A DNA stretch of 64,000 bases from Bryoerythrophyllum caledonicum (lineage: Eukaryota > Streptophyta > Bryopsida > Pottiales > Pottiaceae), in contig OZ020520.1 of the NCBI GenBank assembly GCA_963971425.1, forward strand, positions 24,384,754 through 24,448,753, read 5' to 3'. The notes beneath the pieces were generated by a model, which saw nothing but the letters and a program-made list of their open reading frames with translations, was not told where the DNA came from and did no database searches. Below, in pieces: positions 9,590 through 21,767 of this stretch. The translations under genes were made by a program, and so were the position numbers. Numbering within the stretch: the first letter of the stretch is position 1; every line of letters begins with the position of its first letter.

Positions 9590-11229
9590 CTAGTGGTCTT
9601 TCCAAAAGGAGACATGCCCTGCAAAGGAGCAACAATCGGTGGAATGCGACCAGGGTCTCCGAGAAAACTGGCGAGGAAGAGTCGTGCGCGGAGGCTCCAT
9701 TGGGGCACCCGTGCGCTCCTTCCGCCCGCTCTGTACCTGTGTGGTAATATCTGAAGGGGAATGGCAAGTAGTGACTCCCACAAGTGCAGTCCGTGAGGGC
9801 AGAACCGGGCTATCTAGATCAATCACACCCATCTCCGTTGGAAGTTCTTGGTCATCCGAGTCTTGCCTCTCCGAATCAGCTTCCAAACCAGAATCGTCAT
9901 CCTTGTCCGCGCCATCAGAATCCTCCACAATCTTGGGTAGGATGTAGGTGAGGTTACTCACCAACATCCTCATGTTAGCATAATTTGTCTCCAGCTTCAC
10001 CGTCTGCTCGACCATGAAAGCAATTACACTCTTGCTGGAGATATGGCCATCTCTCTCCAACTTGGCATCGAACATCTTGGCCTTTAACACTGCATCCGCT
10101 GGAAAGTGCAATGCCTCCTCCACTTGCTGTAACGCTGATGCTGAGGCATTGGCTTGGAGACACGCCTCCTTCCAACCCTTCTCTGCCTCCAACGCCCGAC
10201 TCTTTACCTTGGCCATGTCGAGGTTGAGCCGTTCCACCTTCTGTTCCATGAGGCGGAGGTCACTAGCACCTCCCATCTTCTACTTGACTGCTGCCACCAA
10301 TCTGTGGCTAGGTGGATTGCCCACTAAGCCACTCATCTGTCCCAAAGTCCTATCCACGTCGTCCACATACACCCGGAGAGCTTCTACCAACTCGGAGGCC
10401 TTGTAAGTCTTACCTCCCAATAGAGCTGAACCGGTGGCTGCTGCTCGAATAGTCGCGCGGGTCCATGTGGAAGGAGCTCCACCTTGTTACTGCCTTTGTC
10501 GCTTGGGGGGTGGTGGTGCCTCCTCCTCTGACTAGGACGCGCTGCTCCCTCCTTTCGATCCTAGCTCGTGCTCCGACTCCGTTCCCTCGAACTTCCTCAA
10601 TATGAACTGGGTCCCATACACCACGTCCTCGTCCGGGGTGGTCTCCTTAAAGTGGTGATAGATATGGATCAGGAATAGGCAGATGGGAAAACGTCTAGTG
10701 CTCCCCACACTCTTCGCCAGCCTTAGCACCACGTCCTTCACGATGATGGCCCAGTTGACTACCCTCTCACCAAATATGCTCCATACAACGTGTTAGCAAG
10801 GGTGATGGTGACCTGGTTGGGCCTCTCAGGGTGCAAGATAGGTACAAGGAAAGATAAGACCCGCTTGGCACGGAGGTCCAAGCAATCTTGCAATGCATAG
10901 CCATTCTTGGCATCCTTGGGACCAAACCTCCCCTTGGCATACTCCTCCTTCTTCAAACTCGTCCATCCCGAGTCTTGGCGTGGGAACCCGTACACCTCCT
11001 GCCACCTCCCCATGGTCCACCTTTCGGGGCAAGTGCAGATACCATCTCCCTCTGGCTCCGGTAAGGGCTCTTGACGCATCTCTTGCACCGTGGACTCGAT
11101 ACAAAATCCCCAACAAAAATTGAGGAGATGGAGACATCCCATGCAGAGAAGATCCTCCCTGAGCTCCGTGGGTTCCAGAGGGTCCTTGGGAATAGTAGGA
11201 GAGATATCTCTTACCACGGAGAGAGCCAT
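9590..11229 (-). pseudogene. Gag-like protein gene of element B
   Basis: On the minus strand a gene starts at ATG 11229 with MALSVVRDISPTIPKD, followed by a DLLCMGC motif and W/Y-rich blocks (RWQEVYGF, DAKNGYALQD, LSFLVPILHPERP). The same order of motifs occurs in the proteins at 14023-16085 (minus) and 25613-27108 (plus). It continues through 10532-10757 (shared DVVLRLAKSV/HIYHHF block) and a coiled-coil-like C-terminal part at 9590-10276 with an acidic Asp/Ser tail. Stops and frame changes separate the pieces. No enzymatic motif is seen. A structural, gag-like role is inferred from position in repeats and from the helical, acidic build. Confidence 0.6.
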
Positions 11230-11259
11230 GCTAAGCCGAGCCTAGAAGATCGTTGCCGG

Positions 11260-11900
11260 CTCTACTTGTTCGCCTTGGTTGTCTTAGTGAGGTCCGCGCA
11301 CAGCCTATGAGAGAAGTCCGCACCCCTTGGACTTCGTTGTCTAGGAGAGAGCTCCCTCGCTAGCTTTGCTCGTCGTCGGTGAGGTCATGTTCCTCTTCCT
11401 TGCTGACCCTGCTCCTCTTCCTCGTGGCCTTGCTCGTCTTGTTCGTCTTGATTGCCTTGGTCGTCTTAGTGAGGTCCGCGCACAGCTTGTTAGAGAAGTC
11501 CGCATACAACTTGTGAGAGGTCCACGCACAGCCTTCCCTGCGAGGTCGGTGAGGTTATGATTCCTCTTCTCGTTGCCTCGCTTTCTCTTCCTAGCTGGTC
11601 TCGCTCATGGTCAGTGAGGTCGTGCTACTCTTCCTCGCCGCCTAACTCGTCTTGGTCCCCTTGGTGAGGTCCGCACACTACTCTGTGAGAGAGGTCTGCG
11701 CACAGCTTGTGAGAAGTCCGCGCACAGCCTTCCCTGCTCGTGGTTAGTGAGGTCGTGCTCCTCTTCCTCGCGGCCTTGCTCGTCTTGTTCGTCTTGGTCG
11801 CCTTGGTAAGGTCCGCACACTGCTCTCCCCGACCTTGTAGGTGTTGCTTCACGCGTTTCCGGGTACAGGCTGTGAGAAAGGTTTGCACACAACCTTCCCT
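11260..11900. repeat. Irregular GC-rich tandem repeat
   Basis: Variants of CTCGTCTTGGTCGCCTTGGTGAGGTCCGCGCACAGC (split by eye into two sub-blocks) recur at uneven spacing, together with GTGAGGTCGTGCTCCTCTTCC at about 11381, 11548, 11616 and 11746. It lies just upstream of the minus-strand element B gene, where an LTR or leader would be. Open frames on both strands across it are low-complexity by-products. Confidence 0.65.
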
Positions 11901-12276
11901 CGGCTGTCTAGGCGAGAGCTCCCTCGCCCAAGTCAACCCTATCCTCCGTGAGCTCCTTATCAAGGTATCACCCGGTCCTCGAGTTTACTCGGGTTTGGTG
12001 CGAATCTCGGCATGGGCCGGAGGCTTGGTGGGCCTTCCCACCCATGAGCTAGTGTTTACGAACTAGAATCCTCGGGATGGCCTAGTTTTAAGAGGTGGTC
12101 TCGGGTCACTACTTATCTATCTTAACGATTCCTATTTTCTCTTTATTTTTCCTATACTAATACTATCTAAAGATTAACACTTGGTAGATCCCTATCCTTC
12201 CAACCAACTGTTTGGTGTAAGCTAACCCCTCTTAATCAACTAACTAAAAAGTTTTGAAAATTCGTGGTACGACAAG
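11901..12276. other. Noncoding repeat flank, no gene seen
   Basis: This AT-richer stretch links the tandem repeat to the TGGTGATAAAA repeat. I find no ORF with recognisable content. Confidence 0.5.
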
Positions 12277-12732
12277 TGGTGATAAAATCGGGCCTTAAAA
12301 CTACCAAGGTTGTGCCCGGAAAAATCTAGAAAGAATGCCCGGGAAGGATCTCCAAGAAAAAAGTCCAAACCACCACTTAGAACTAGACTAGCTAGTCATA
12401 GTCTTCATCATCTAGATAGTATACTTAATAGTGTTAGTAGTAGTTGTTTAGGTTTTTCTTTTCACCTTGTTGTTGTAGAAATCTTAAGTCCCTGTTTGAG
12501 AAAATAAGCACTTGATTTTATATGAGGAAATATAAAAATAAAAAGAAGAATAGAAAGTAAAAAAATAAATGAAAAAGAAAAAATTTAAAGTTTTAAATTT
12601 TTTTTTTAAAAAAAATACCTGGTTACCAACCCGGGTATGGGCCGGGTACGAGGCCGGATACCAACCTAGGTACCATAGTACGAGCTGGGTCTCGGAGGAC
12701 CAGGGCACCAACTAGCAAGCCGGCGCTCCCTC

Positions 12733-15700
12733 TGTTGCAGTTTGTAGAGACAGTATCCCTCCGGAATGCACCCAATCGTCACTAAGCGTCTTTTAAAGTA
12801 ACCGCTCCGGTTTCGTTCCCACAGAGATCTAATGTTATTTTCCAAATACTCCGGATTACTAAACTTATCGCAGCAAATCGTCTACGAGTTAGCTATCATC
12901 TTTACTTACGTGGGGTCGATCCGGATCCTTCCGGAACCGGATGATATACAGCCGTGTCCGGAATGTAATTTCCGGACCGCCAAAGGGTAGTTTGATTTAT
13001 CTCTGGTCCCCCTAAGAGAGTCTCCTAGAGTTTTTAAGTGAGTGGCCGGAGTCCACTTATCCTATTTTGTGTAAGTGGCTAGATTTCCCACTGCCCTGTG
13101 ACTTTAAGTGGCTAGGCACCCACTGTCCGGAACTTATAGTGACCGAACACCACTCTCCCTATTTTGTTAACTAGTGATTTGATTGCTGACGCCAGACGTA
13201 GACTCTCACAACATTCGGAAGGCCTTCCGGATGCGGTCACACAGAGACAAGTCCAGACTACAACAACATTCCGGTGGGTACGGTTGCAATTCTCCGGAAC
13301 AAAGGCTCACCGTTTACTATGGGTATTCTGTCTAGATATTGGTATCAGGTTTTTTCCTATCTTAGGGGAGGACTCCGGCATGGACCGGAATCCAGTTTAA
13401 TACGGGTTCTTCCGTGGACTAGAGATTACCAAGAACACCTCTGCAGTTCATCTCTTCCCCTCCTGGCTAATTCCGGACCTTGGAGACTATCAGGTACACC
13501 TCTACAAGAGCTCTCTCCTGCTCTCCCAAGCGATCTCCCAACACCGACCTATATAGTTTCCCCCCTCCGGCAAAACAACTGAGTTACACTATTCCGGAAG
13601 AATCACTCGTACAACCCCACCCACAGGAATGGATCCGTCGCTCACAAATTCCACACGTCACACTAAGACACAAGGTAGCAAGTCAAGTGCAAATAGGTAA
13701 CGTATATTTCCAAGTGAGAAGAATAAGATGAAAAGGTTTTTCCCAAAACCTCCCTATTAATTACTAACTAAGTTTTTTCTGAATTTAGCTTTCCTCCTAG
13801 CTATCCGCTAGATTTTATCTAAAAGATCCGAGAAATCCGGAAAAGTTCCAGATCAGATCTCAGATCCTAAAATCTCGGAATAGCTCCGTCTCCGGAATTC
13901 CTACTCTAACTACAAAATTGGCCGTTGATATCGTCAGCAGCCAGGTGCACTTGGAACTCCATCGTTAATCGATGTTGATCCGGAATCTAAAACCCTAAGA
14001 GAAGTACAAAAACCTAATTAACCTAAGTCGGAGCACCTAGGCCCCGATTTCTCCCACTCCTACGAAAGGGGGATATCTCCACCGGAGCGCCTTGCTTGCC
14101 CTTCGCCTTCTTCGACATTGCAGGCGAAAGGTTGGTCTTTCGGGTCGATGGTCCGGTCGCCGGAGTAACACCAACCACCGGAGTCCTGGCGTCCGGTCGT
14201 GGAGGGGGCTGTTCCGGTGATCCTTCCGGAACCGGCGGTGCTGGCAGTTCCGTCGCGAAAGCTGACCTGGTCTCCTGGACTAAATCTTGGTAGCTTCCGG
14301 ACGGACTCCTGGGTCCGGGCGCCAATCTTCGGGACACAGACTTGAGTGGTACCGGAAACTCACCTTCTACCGGAGGATCTGGCAGGCGCATATTTAGGGG
14401 CGACAGAAGATCCGGAAGCTTCTTTAGGATCTCACTCGTACTCGGATTGGGAAGTATGATGCCCTCCGTTGGCGTCCGAGGTGACAGAGTGTCGAGAGAC
14501 TCCGGATTTGCTGAGGTGCCCGGAACTGGAGTGGTCTTGGTCGGTGGTTCCGGAGGGACCGTAGTTCATGTTGGGGTCGTGGTGCCTTCCGGTCCAGGTG
14601 GTGTCGGGTCTTCCGGAAGCTCTTCGGTGACGTTGTCGACGAGGAGCTTCATCTGCTCCTAGGTCTGTCCAATCTTCTCCGCTTGGTCCAAGAGAAACCA
14701 GATGATGTTGGCCCAGGTGACCTTTTCCTTCTTCTCCACCAGTTCGGTGATGAGCCGGCTCCGGTTGATCACATCCACCGGAAATTCCATGGCCATCCGG
14801 ACCTCTATCAGGGCCGCTGGGGACGCATTGGCCTTCTCCTCAGCCAGCTTCCGGGCCGTCACCGCCAGGGCTGCCTCCGCGAGGAAGTGCTTCATCTTCC
14901 TTTCCATCTCGGTACTGGCCTTGTACATGGAAGAAATTTGGGTGTGCAGCGCCTTTGTGCCCACCTCCCAGCTCCGGAGTTCCTCCACCTTGTTGATGGC
15001 GTCCTCCAACGGGTCGACATCTAAACTCCGGAAGATTTGCTACACGCTGGTGGTGATGATGAAGTTGGTCTCCCTAAGGAACCCAACCCTCCAGCCGATA
15101 TTGTGTGTGAGCTCATCCATCAGCTTGAGCTAACCCTTGCAGTTGTCCCGGTCAACCTTCCTCTTCTTCCGGCTGGTCCATCCTGAGAGTCCGGACTCGT
15201 CTTCTCCGGATGATGCGGAGGAACTGCGGATGCCCGGACTCTCCGCCTCGGGCTCTTTTCCCCGAAGTCTCTTTGGCGCCTTCCGGCCTTCCGGAGTGCA
15301 TGTGGGTGTTGCTTCCTGCACAGGCTCTTTCTCTCCGGACTCCTCTTCCTCCGGCTCGTCCCTCCATACCTCTCGAAGTTAAGGACTTTGTCGTACTTCC
15401 GGATTTCCGCTTGAGTTAGCTGCAGGTGGTGAGCATAGAGGTGCACCACATACGAGGTCAGTGGTGTTGCTGATTTCTTCACCTTCTGGAGATTGGCCAC
15501 GAGACGGTAGATCATCTCGGTCATCAGCGTTCCCCAATCAACGACGATCTTTCCCCGGAGTGCTCCGAGGAAAGTGCAGGCCCACTTCGCCACTACCTGT
15601 CTCGGCTTTTCCGGATGAAAGATAGGGTTTAAAAATCCTAACACAAGTTGGGCATCCAGGTGCCGAAGGTCTTGAAGGTTGTAGCCATCCTTCGGGTCCG

Positions 15701-16608
15701 TTGGTCCTCCGAACTCCTCCGCCAGAAACTCGTCCCGCCTTTCCACCATCTTGGTGCGGCCGGCTCGGAAGTCGTATGCTTGAGACCATTCCGGAACTCC
15801 CCAGACTTCCGGATGGGCTCTCATCAGCCCCTTGTACTTACTGTCCGGTGTCCCTGCTAACTCTCGGACGTAGACCTCCTCCCGGATGCCTTAAGAGACT
15901 TCGAGCAAACCCTCGCATCCCATATACTTCAGGCTAGTCTTCAGCATGCTAAGTTCGTCCGGGTCTTCTGGGATTTCCGGAAGAACACGGGTTAAGGGTG
16001 GGAGCGCAACTGCCGGCTCTTTGTCTCTCCGGCTGCGCCCATCTCTGTCAGTTCGCTTCTTCTTGGCCATGGGGACCATCTTCATCGAGCTGGCCTAATT
16101 CCTTACTTTCTCTCAATGTTGTCCCTGCACGCACCGTCCTCGCAAAAACTCTCCCTAACAGACGCGCGTCCGTTCTAACCGTCTAAGCTCCAAACCCAAG
16201 CGGCCAGCAGTTAGAACAACCGTAAGAGAAAGTAAGAGAAAGTAAGAGAACAAGCGCTGGGCGGAACCTTAACACGCAAAGAAGAAATGAAAGAAAGAGT
16301 TTTCCCCCGAAACCCCAGCCTTAAGTAGTCTGGCCGTTAGTACGGCTCATGATGATAGTTGATGGTGACCTTTCCGGCTGACAGTTCTGGATAACTGACT
16401 GCCCCAGAATTCCAGTAATTATTCCTCCTTTGCTTTTAGGAGCTTCAGGCTTAATTAGGGTTTGCAGTCAGGCCCATCCGACTTTATTATTGCATCAAGA
16501 CTATAGGTTGTATTCTAGCACGAACTATCGTAACTAATTAACTAATTTTTTTGTTTTGGCCGGAATTTAAGGTTAACTTCCGGCACCATGTGGGAACGGA
16601 GTCCCACA
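12733..16608 (-). mobile_element. Element C, insertion carrying a gag-like gene on the minus strand
   Basis: The boundaries follow from comparing the split repeat with its intact copy. The inserted DNA starts TGTTGCAGTTTG at 12733 and ends GGAGTCCCACA at 16608, next to CCCTC on both sides (possible 5-bp duplication, blurred by a C run). Read on the minus strand it runs TGTGGGACTCC…ACTGCAACA, so it has TG…CA ends, but I find no pair of long terminal repeats inside it. At its minus-strand start TGGTGCCGGAAG could be a primer-binding-like site. It may be an LTR-less derivative or a different class of element. Its 3' 680 bases are the inverted partner of 8886-9575. Confidence 0.7.
14023..16085 (-). 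pseudogene. Gag-like protein gene of element C
   Basis: The minus-strand gene begins at ATG 16085 (or 16070) with a Lys/Arg-rich leader and a SLKYMGCEGLLE motif homologous to DLLCMGC and DLIRMGC in the copies at 11229 and 25613. A stop at 15891 separates this from 15120-15824, which carries LGFLNPIFHPEKP, a helical region, YVVHLYAHH and an acidic to basic linker. 14659-15009 encodes a coiled-coil-like helix with MEFPVDVINRSRL. 14023-14391 is a Pro-rich tail ending in a basic SPFRRSGRNRG stretch. Stops and frameshifts interrupt it. No protease or polymerase motif is present, so it resembles gag-only elements. Function is inferred, not seen. Confidence 0.65.
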
Positions 16609-17105
16609 CCCCCTCCCGGCCAGCAGCCGGCACTCTTGCCCTCCTCTCGACTTTCTCCCTCCTTGCAGGTCCAGGCGCCCTCTCTCGCATCTCCTTCTCC
16701 TCGCATTTTTTTTTTCTCTTTCTCATTAGAGAGTGGAGATTTCAAGAAGAAGGAGGTTGAAGTTGGGGTTTCAAGAAGAACGAGTTTGTTGGAGGAGGCT
16801 TTTTAAGGAGGTGTTGAAAGAAACGTGAAGGAAGGGCGCAAAAGCTAGGGTTTTGAAGGAGAGTGGTGGCACCTAGGGTTTGAATCTTCAAACCTAGGGT
16901 TTGGAAGAAGTTGTGGTGGAGGAGGCTTTTGACACAATGGTGGTGGAGATTCCTAGGCGTGGAGGTGGTGCAAGGAGATTCACGGCTACGGCGAGAAGAT
17001 TTGAAGACTAGATTGCGATTTCAAGGAGGTTGTGGGTGCAACAAGGAGGTGGCAAGAAGTCGTGGAGAAGGTGATTTTGCCAAATAATGGATTTTTCTTG
17101 TTTGT

Positions 17106-18177
17106 GGGCTTAGGATATAGATGGAACTTGGATTTTGTAGGTCCATTGCCAGTGACACCTCGACACAACAAGTATGTGTTGGTGATCATCGAGTATTTCT
17201 CGAAATGGATAGAATTGGTGGCATTGCTTGATAAGTTCAATGAGGGGGCCACTTATTCGTTTCTTGACCTTGTTCTGAGTAGCTTTGGAGCTCCAGCAGA
17301 GGTACTCACAGACGAAGGGAGAGAATTCTTAGGTGAGTTACAGATGTTGTCTGAGCAAGCGATGATTGATCATCGCACTACTTCGAGGGATCACCCCGAA
17401 GCAGATGGATTGGCAGAGCGCATGGTGCAAACCGTCAAGAAGGGGCTCCAGAAGTACAGCTTGAAGAAATGACACCACCTGGATTGGGATTTGCAACTAC
17501 CGTGGATAGCAATGGGCTATCGATTCAGTAAATAAGCATGCTTGGCGTCTTTTTCACCTTACTATCTATTATTTGGAAGGCACCCGATTTTACTGAAGGC
17601 CAGTTAAGCAAATGCTGACACCATGTTGGCTAACATAGACAATCCACACAAGTGGACTCAAGTGTGTGAGCGACATGCAGATTTGTTCAAAAGGGTGATA
17701 CCTATGGCATTGGAGAACCTCTCCATTGCTCAACATCGGGATACGTTGCCCTATGCTACAATACGGGGAGGTGGTTATCGACGGCACGTGCAGCGTTTCA
17801 CGCCTGGAGACTATGTGTATTTGCAGCAAGCAGCGCCAACCACCTTGGATGTGACAGCAGGAAGGATAATTTTGAGAGTTTGTGAGGTGAAGGACTCAAG
17901 GGTGTTAGTGTTGGAGGGTCGTGATAGTAAGATGTGGAAGGATCACACGTGCAATTGTGCGCCTCGCTACTTGCCACACATTGATGGGATGGTACACCTT
18001 GGCCTCTCTCATATCTCTGCTGGATTACGTTGTCGATTGTGTGGTAGTGCCAAACGGGCAGCCACTATGGTTATTTGTGACTTATGTTCTACACGGTGGC
18101 ATTTAGAATGCTTAACTCCACCTCTTTTGGAGGTGCCAGTGGGTCGATGGTCTTGTCCTGAGTGTTTAGCACGTTGA
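17106..18177 (+). pseudogene. Gypsy integrase remnant ending in a PHD finger
   Basis: A single frame (phase 1) encodes an integrase core with catalytic Asp in NLDFVGPLP, Asp in LTDEGREF and Glu in DGLAERM. A C-terminal SH3/GPY-like part follows (FTPGDYVYL…VLEGRDSK), and the end is a complete C4HC3 PHD finger: CX2CX11CX2CX4HX2CX14CX2C between about 18030 and 18168, with the conserved Trp before the last Cys pair. Stops TGA 17470, TAA 17533 and TAA 17605 interrupt the frame, but the reading frame is otherwise kept. The RT and RNase H parts are absent; the left end abuts the TGGTGATAAAA repeat. PHD fingers read histone H3 tails, so this one may have steered integration to chromatin marks. Confidence 0.82.
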
Positions 18178-19652
18178 AGGTCTCAGTAGACAAAGTCTAG
18201 CATTAAAAATGTGTTAGAGGTGATTATCGATGGGGCTCTACTTGCACCCGGCCTACCCTTTGTTTGTTGAGTCTTTTAGCGTCTGTTCATGTGGACCACA
18301 TTGATTCTAAGGTTGTGAGAGGTTTTAATTCACGATTATCATTTAGTTTACATATGAACTATGTGGTTCGCCGGTGTGAAAGGGGATTCAACACGGGCAA
18401 AGGGGGCGAGTAAAGGGGTACTTGCAGACCGCTTACTACTTCTTGGTGTACGAGGTTATGAGACATTTAAGTCTTTTCCCCAAGTCTAGATTGTTGGTAG
18501 AGTATAAGTGTGTATTGTTTAATTGTTTAATAGAGGTAACGGTGGTGGTTGTGTCACCGTTACTCTCGAGTTGTCTCTGACTGTGCGCTCTCACCTGATT
18601 AGGACGATGTTATCTTGGCACGATGTGGTTGTGCACGACAGATTCAACAAGTCCAAAGTTGATTCACATCATTTTTGGCAAGTCTACACTATCTACTATA
18701 AGCTTGTATAATTAATAATTCCATATTCCATCTCCAATTATACTTTCTGCTTCCATTTCCATTTACACTTATGACACTTTTGATTAATCATATTTTTGAG
18801 CAAAGAAATCCTATAGCCTTTAGAGATCAAATAGATTCCTAAACAACTTTAAACTTCTAATATTAAGTTACTCAAAAATGAAAAAGGTGACTAAGATTCA
18901 TTGTACCGTACACCGTGACCTCTCCTTCCTTCTCAAAGGTGGCTAAAACCACTTCTAACTTGAGTAGAGAGACCATCAAATGCTTCCACTTCTAATTCAG
19001 ATAGATCACAAAGCAACTTTACAATCAATAGCTATTACAAGTGAAGAAATATTAGTATCAAAATATAAAAGAATACTTCGATAAAACTATGGGTGGTTTT
19101 ACAGATAATTCCATAAATAAAAGAAGGTAGGAAGTCAAGAGAGTGTGGCTCATTAGTGACTCATACTCTATTTATCTCCGCATTTGTATTGCAACTTGTA
19201 TTCAAACTGTCATCTTTTTAGCGCTGTAATGTACACCTCTGGTAAAAAAAATCAGAATTTTCAGGCATAAGCTGTATTTCACCTGCATTTTCTTCACTTT
19301 TTCTTCAGAAAATCACAATAATTGTAAAATTTCACCAAAAAATCTGCAATTTCTGCGACAGAAGCAAGACACCTGATCTCACCTGTGAAAAAAAAATTAA
19401 AAAAATCCACCTATATTTAATATGGAAATTTGGGATTGATGCCACAGCCAAGGCTTAAATGCCTTGGTCCTTTAGAGGTTGAAGGTGCTTGCACAAGGCT
19501 CACGTGCACACGAAGAGCCATCGGCAAGTTGCAGGATGATGGAATCTAGAACATCGTGACACACGCGCTCGATTTCTCTAACTTGTGTTGGAAGGAGAGG
19601 GATTGTTTGTAGGAAGCATTGAGCCGGCCTCTTGTGTTGGAATTTTGTTTTC
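18178..19652. other. 3' region of the integrase element and oxygenase upstream region
   Basis: 18178-18420 is probably the 3' untranslated part of the integrase element. It ends in a purine-rich GGCAAAGGGGGCGAGTAAAGGGG tract (about 18397-18419) that could be a polypurine tract, so an LTR may start near 18420. 18720-19440 is AT-rich with nothing recognised. 19450-19652 is the likely promoter and 5' leader of the oxygenase gene; no clear TATA box was singled out. Confidence 0.45.
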
Positions 19653-21767
19653 ATGGCGATGGGTGTGGATGCGCAGCAGCAGCTCTTGGAGTGCATCGAC
19701 ATGGCCTCGTCGGACAAACACGCCACCGCAGCTCGACTCCGGCAGGTCCGAATGATTCCCTCATAATTTACACGCATGGTGTTAGGTTGGTCTTTCATTC
19801 CTTACTACCTCGTGAGCTTTGTTTGCAGGCGTGTGTGAGCTCAGGGTTTTTCTACCTTGTGAACCATGGCGTGGACCCAGAGTTGCTGGACGAGGTGTTT
19901 GCGCAGAGCAAGAAGTTCTTCGCCCTGCCGTTGGAGGAGAAGCAGAAGGTGATCCACGACGAGAATCACCGCGGGTACACCCCCTTCGAGGAGGAGATTC
20001 TGGACCCAGGGACGCAATCCAAAGGTAGGTACAATCCATCGCCCTTGTTTCCAGTTTAGGGTTTTTACCCTCGTGCTTAATTTGATTGAGGTGGCAGGGG
20101 ATTCAAAGGAGGGCTACTACGTTGGAGTTCACATTCCGGAGAGCGATCCACGCTCCAAGAAGCAGTTGCATGGGCCGAACCAGTACCCTTCTCCAGGTAA
20201 CCTATTCCTTGTTGCATTGTAGGTTACTATCCAGCCTCTAAGTGTGCGTTGAATGCAGATGTGCTTCCCGGATGGCAGGAGACCATGGATCATTACCACA
20301 GCGAGCTCACGTGAGTTATCTACCGAGTTTCATGTCTTCTGCATGAGAACTTTCAGCTTATCAGATTTCTGTTTGCTGCAGGAAGCTGTCGAAAAGAGTA
20401 TCTCGACTGATTGCACTGGCACTCAACTTGGAAGAAACGTACTTCGAAACGCCGGGCATCACCGATGATCCAATGGCAACTCTGCGCCTTCTCCATTATT
20501 CTGGTTCGAATTTTAGGAGTTTGTTGGGGGTTATGTGCCTTTGCATCTTGGTAAGTTAGGATTCTGAGACAAAAGCATGTGGAGTGTGCAGCGGAGAAAT
20601 CCAATATTGAGCTGGGAATCTATGGGACCGGTGCTCATTCTGATTATGGCCTGATTACTCTCCTTGCCACGGACCAAGTGCCTGGCCTCCAGGTACCGAA
20701 CTACCACTCATTGACCACAGTTGGTGTCTATCTCTTCAAACAACGCTTCCTAATCATGCAACTTGCTCCAGATATGTAGAGATAAAGACGCAGTTCCCCA
20801 GGTTTGGGAGGCGGTTCCACCAATGGAGGGGTATGATTCTCTCCTTAGTGATATAGTCACCCAGAGTTTCAACAAGGTTTCCCCCTTTTGATTTATCATA
20901 CTCTAAATCAGATCAATAGAAGAGCTCACGTCTTAGAAGGTTGAGAAAGAGTTTGTATGAGATTCCATGAATATTAGCAGCCTTCCTCTCCTTTGAGCTG
21001 ATTTTAGAACTATTTAGCGCTGAGACTAATGAACAAAGAGGGGGTATCTTGTTGAAACTTTGGGTGACTTTAGAAAGGAACTCTAATATTGCAGGCTGTA
21101 ATAATGGGTGTTTTTGTTCTGATGAGTGTTGTCATTGTCGCTCCAGAGCTTACATTGTAAACCTGGGAGACATGCTGGAGAGGTGGAGCAACGGACTCTT
21201 CCGGTAACGTACACACCGTTCTAGTGAAGTGTTTCGCTTTCTATTAGTAAGAGAATCCTTGAACACTCAGTTTTAATGGATTGGTTTGTTTTCTGTGCAG
21301 TTCAACCCTTCATCGAGTGATAAGCCAGGGAGTTGAACGATACTCGGTAATATTTCTTTCTGCTGTGCTGACCCTGAATGAGAGTTTCTAGAAAAAATGC
21401 ACATTTTCCTCTAAAATATATCTGAATGGATTGCAGATACCCTTCTTCTTTGAGCCCAATTACGACTGTTGGGTGGAGTGTCTTCCGACTTGCTGCTCAG
21501 AGGACAACCCTCCCAAGTAAGTAGAAAGTTTTGGAGACTTTGAAGTTGTTTGTAAAGTCATCCAAAGTTTAAGATACTCTCTCTGTAAATAGGAGAGAAA
21601 GGTGGCTCATGTAAACTCAAAGATGACTGAAACTTCCCTTGTGCAGATACCCACCCATGACAAGTGGAGAGCACCTGTTGAGCAAGTACCAACAGACGCA
21701 CAAAGCCTTTGATCCTGAGAAGAAAGTGGGTCTCCAATCGCTTGAAGGTGCGGCGGCAGTCTATTGA
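19653..21767 (+). CDS. 2-oxoglutarate/Fe(II)-dependent oxygenase
   Basis: Eleven exons join in phase to 341 residues: 19653-19745, 19829-20024, 20098-20196, 20259-20310, 20382-20503, 20592-20692, 20772-20830, 21147-21203, 21301-21346, 21437-21516 and 21647-21767. All introns are GT-AG and short. The N-terminal DIOX_N domain has ACVSSGFFYLVNHGV. The catalytic core has the iron ligands His203 and Asp205 (GAHSDYGLITLL) and His264 (TLHRVI), plus the 2-oxoglutarate-binding RxS at 273-275 (ERYSIPFFFEPN). The length fits the family. It would be a soluble enzyme that oxidises a small molecule; the wording resembles the plant group near hxnY/isopenicillin-N-synthase-like oxygenases rather than hormone oxidases. 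Substrate unknown. ATG 19653 is chosen over 19659 only because it is first. Looks intact. Confidence 0.93.

Larger units (their letters stand above)
12277..17105 (+). repeat. TGGTGATAAAA repeat, copy I, split by a 3.9 kb insertion
   Basis: 12277-12732 and 16609-17105 together match the uninterrupted copy at 24045-25070, in order and orientation. Shared landmarks are the start TGGTGATAAAA-CGGGCC, GTGCCCGGAAAAA, a low-complexity A/T block, a GCTCCC(CC)TC-CCGGCCAGC join, and the 3' block GATTTCAAGAAGAA…TTTTTCTTGTTTGT. The TG start and the location upstream of a gag-like gene in copy II suggest an LTR plus leader of a retrotransposon. Element C (12733-16608) sits precisely at the CCCTC join. Confidence 0.8.

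Noticed and set aside
11341-12066. Arg/Leu-rich frames on both strands in the GC-rich tandem repeat
   Set aside because: They follow the repeat period, overlap each other on both strands and show no domain.
16555-16608. Helitron-like 3' hairpin (TGTGGGA-ACGG-AGTCCCACA)
   Set aside because: The hairpin is not followed by CTRR and the other end lacks the 5' TC start; the insertion edges fit TG…CA ends better.
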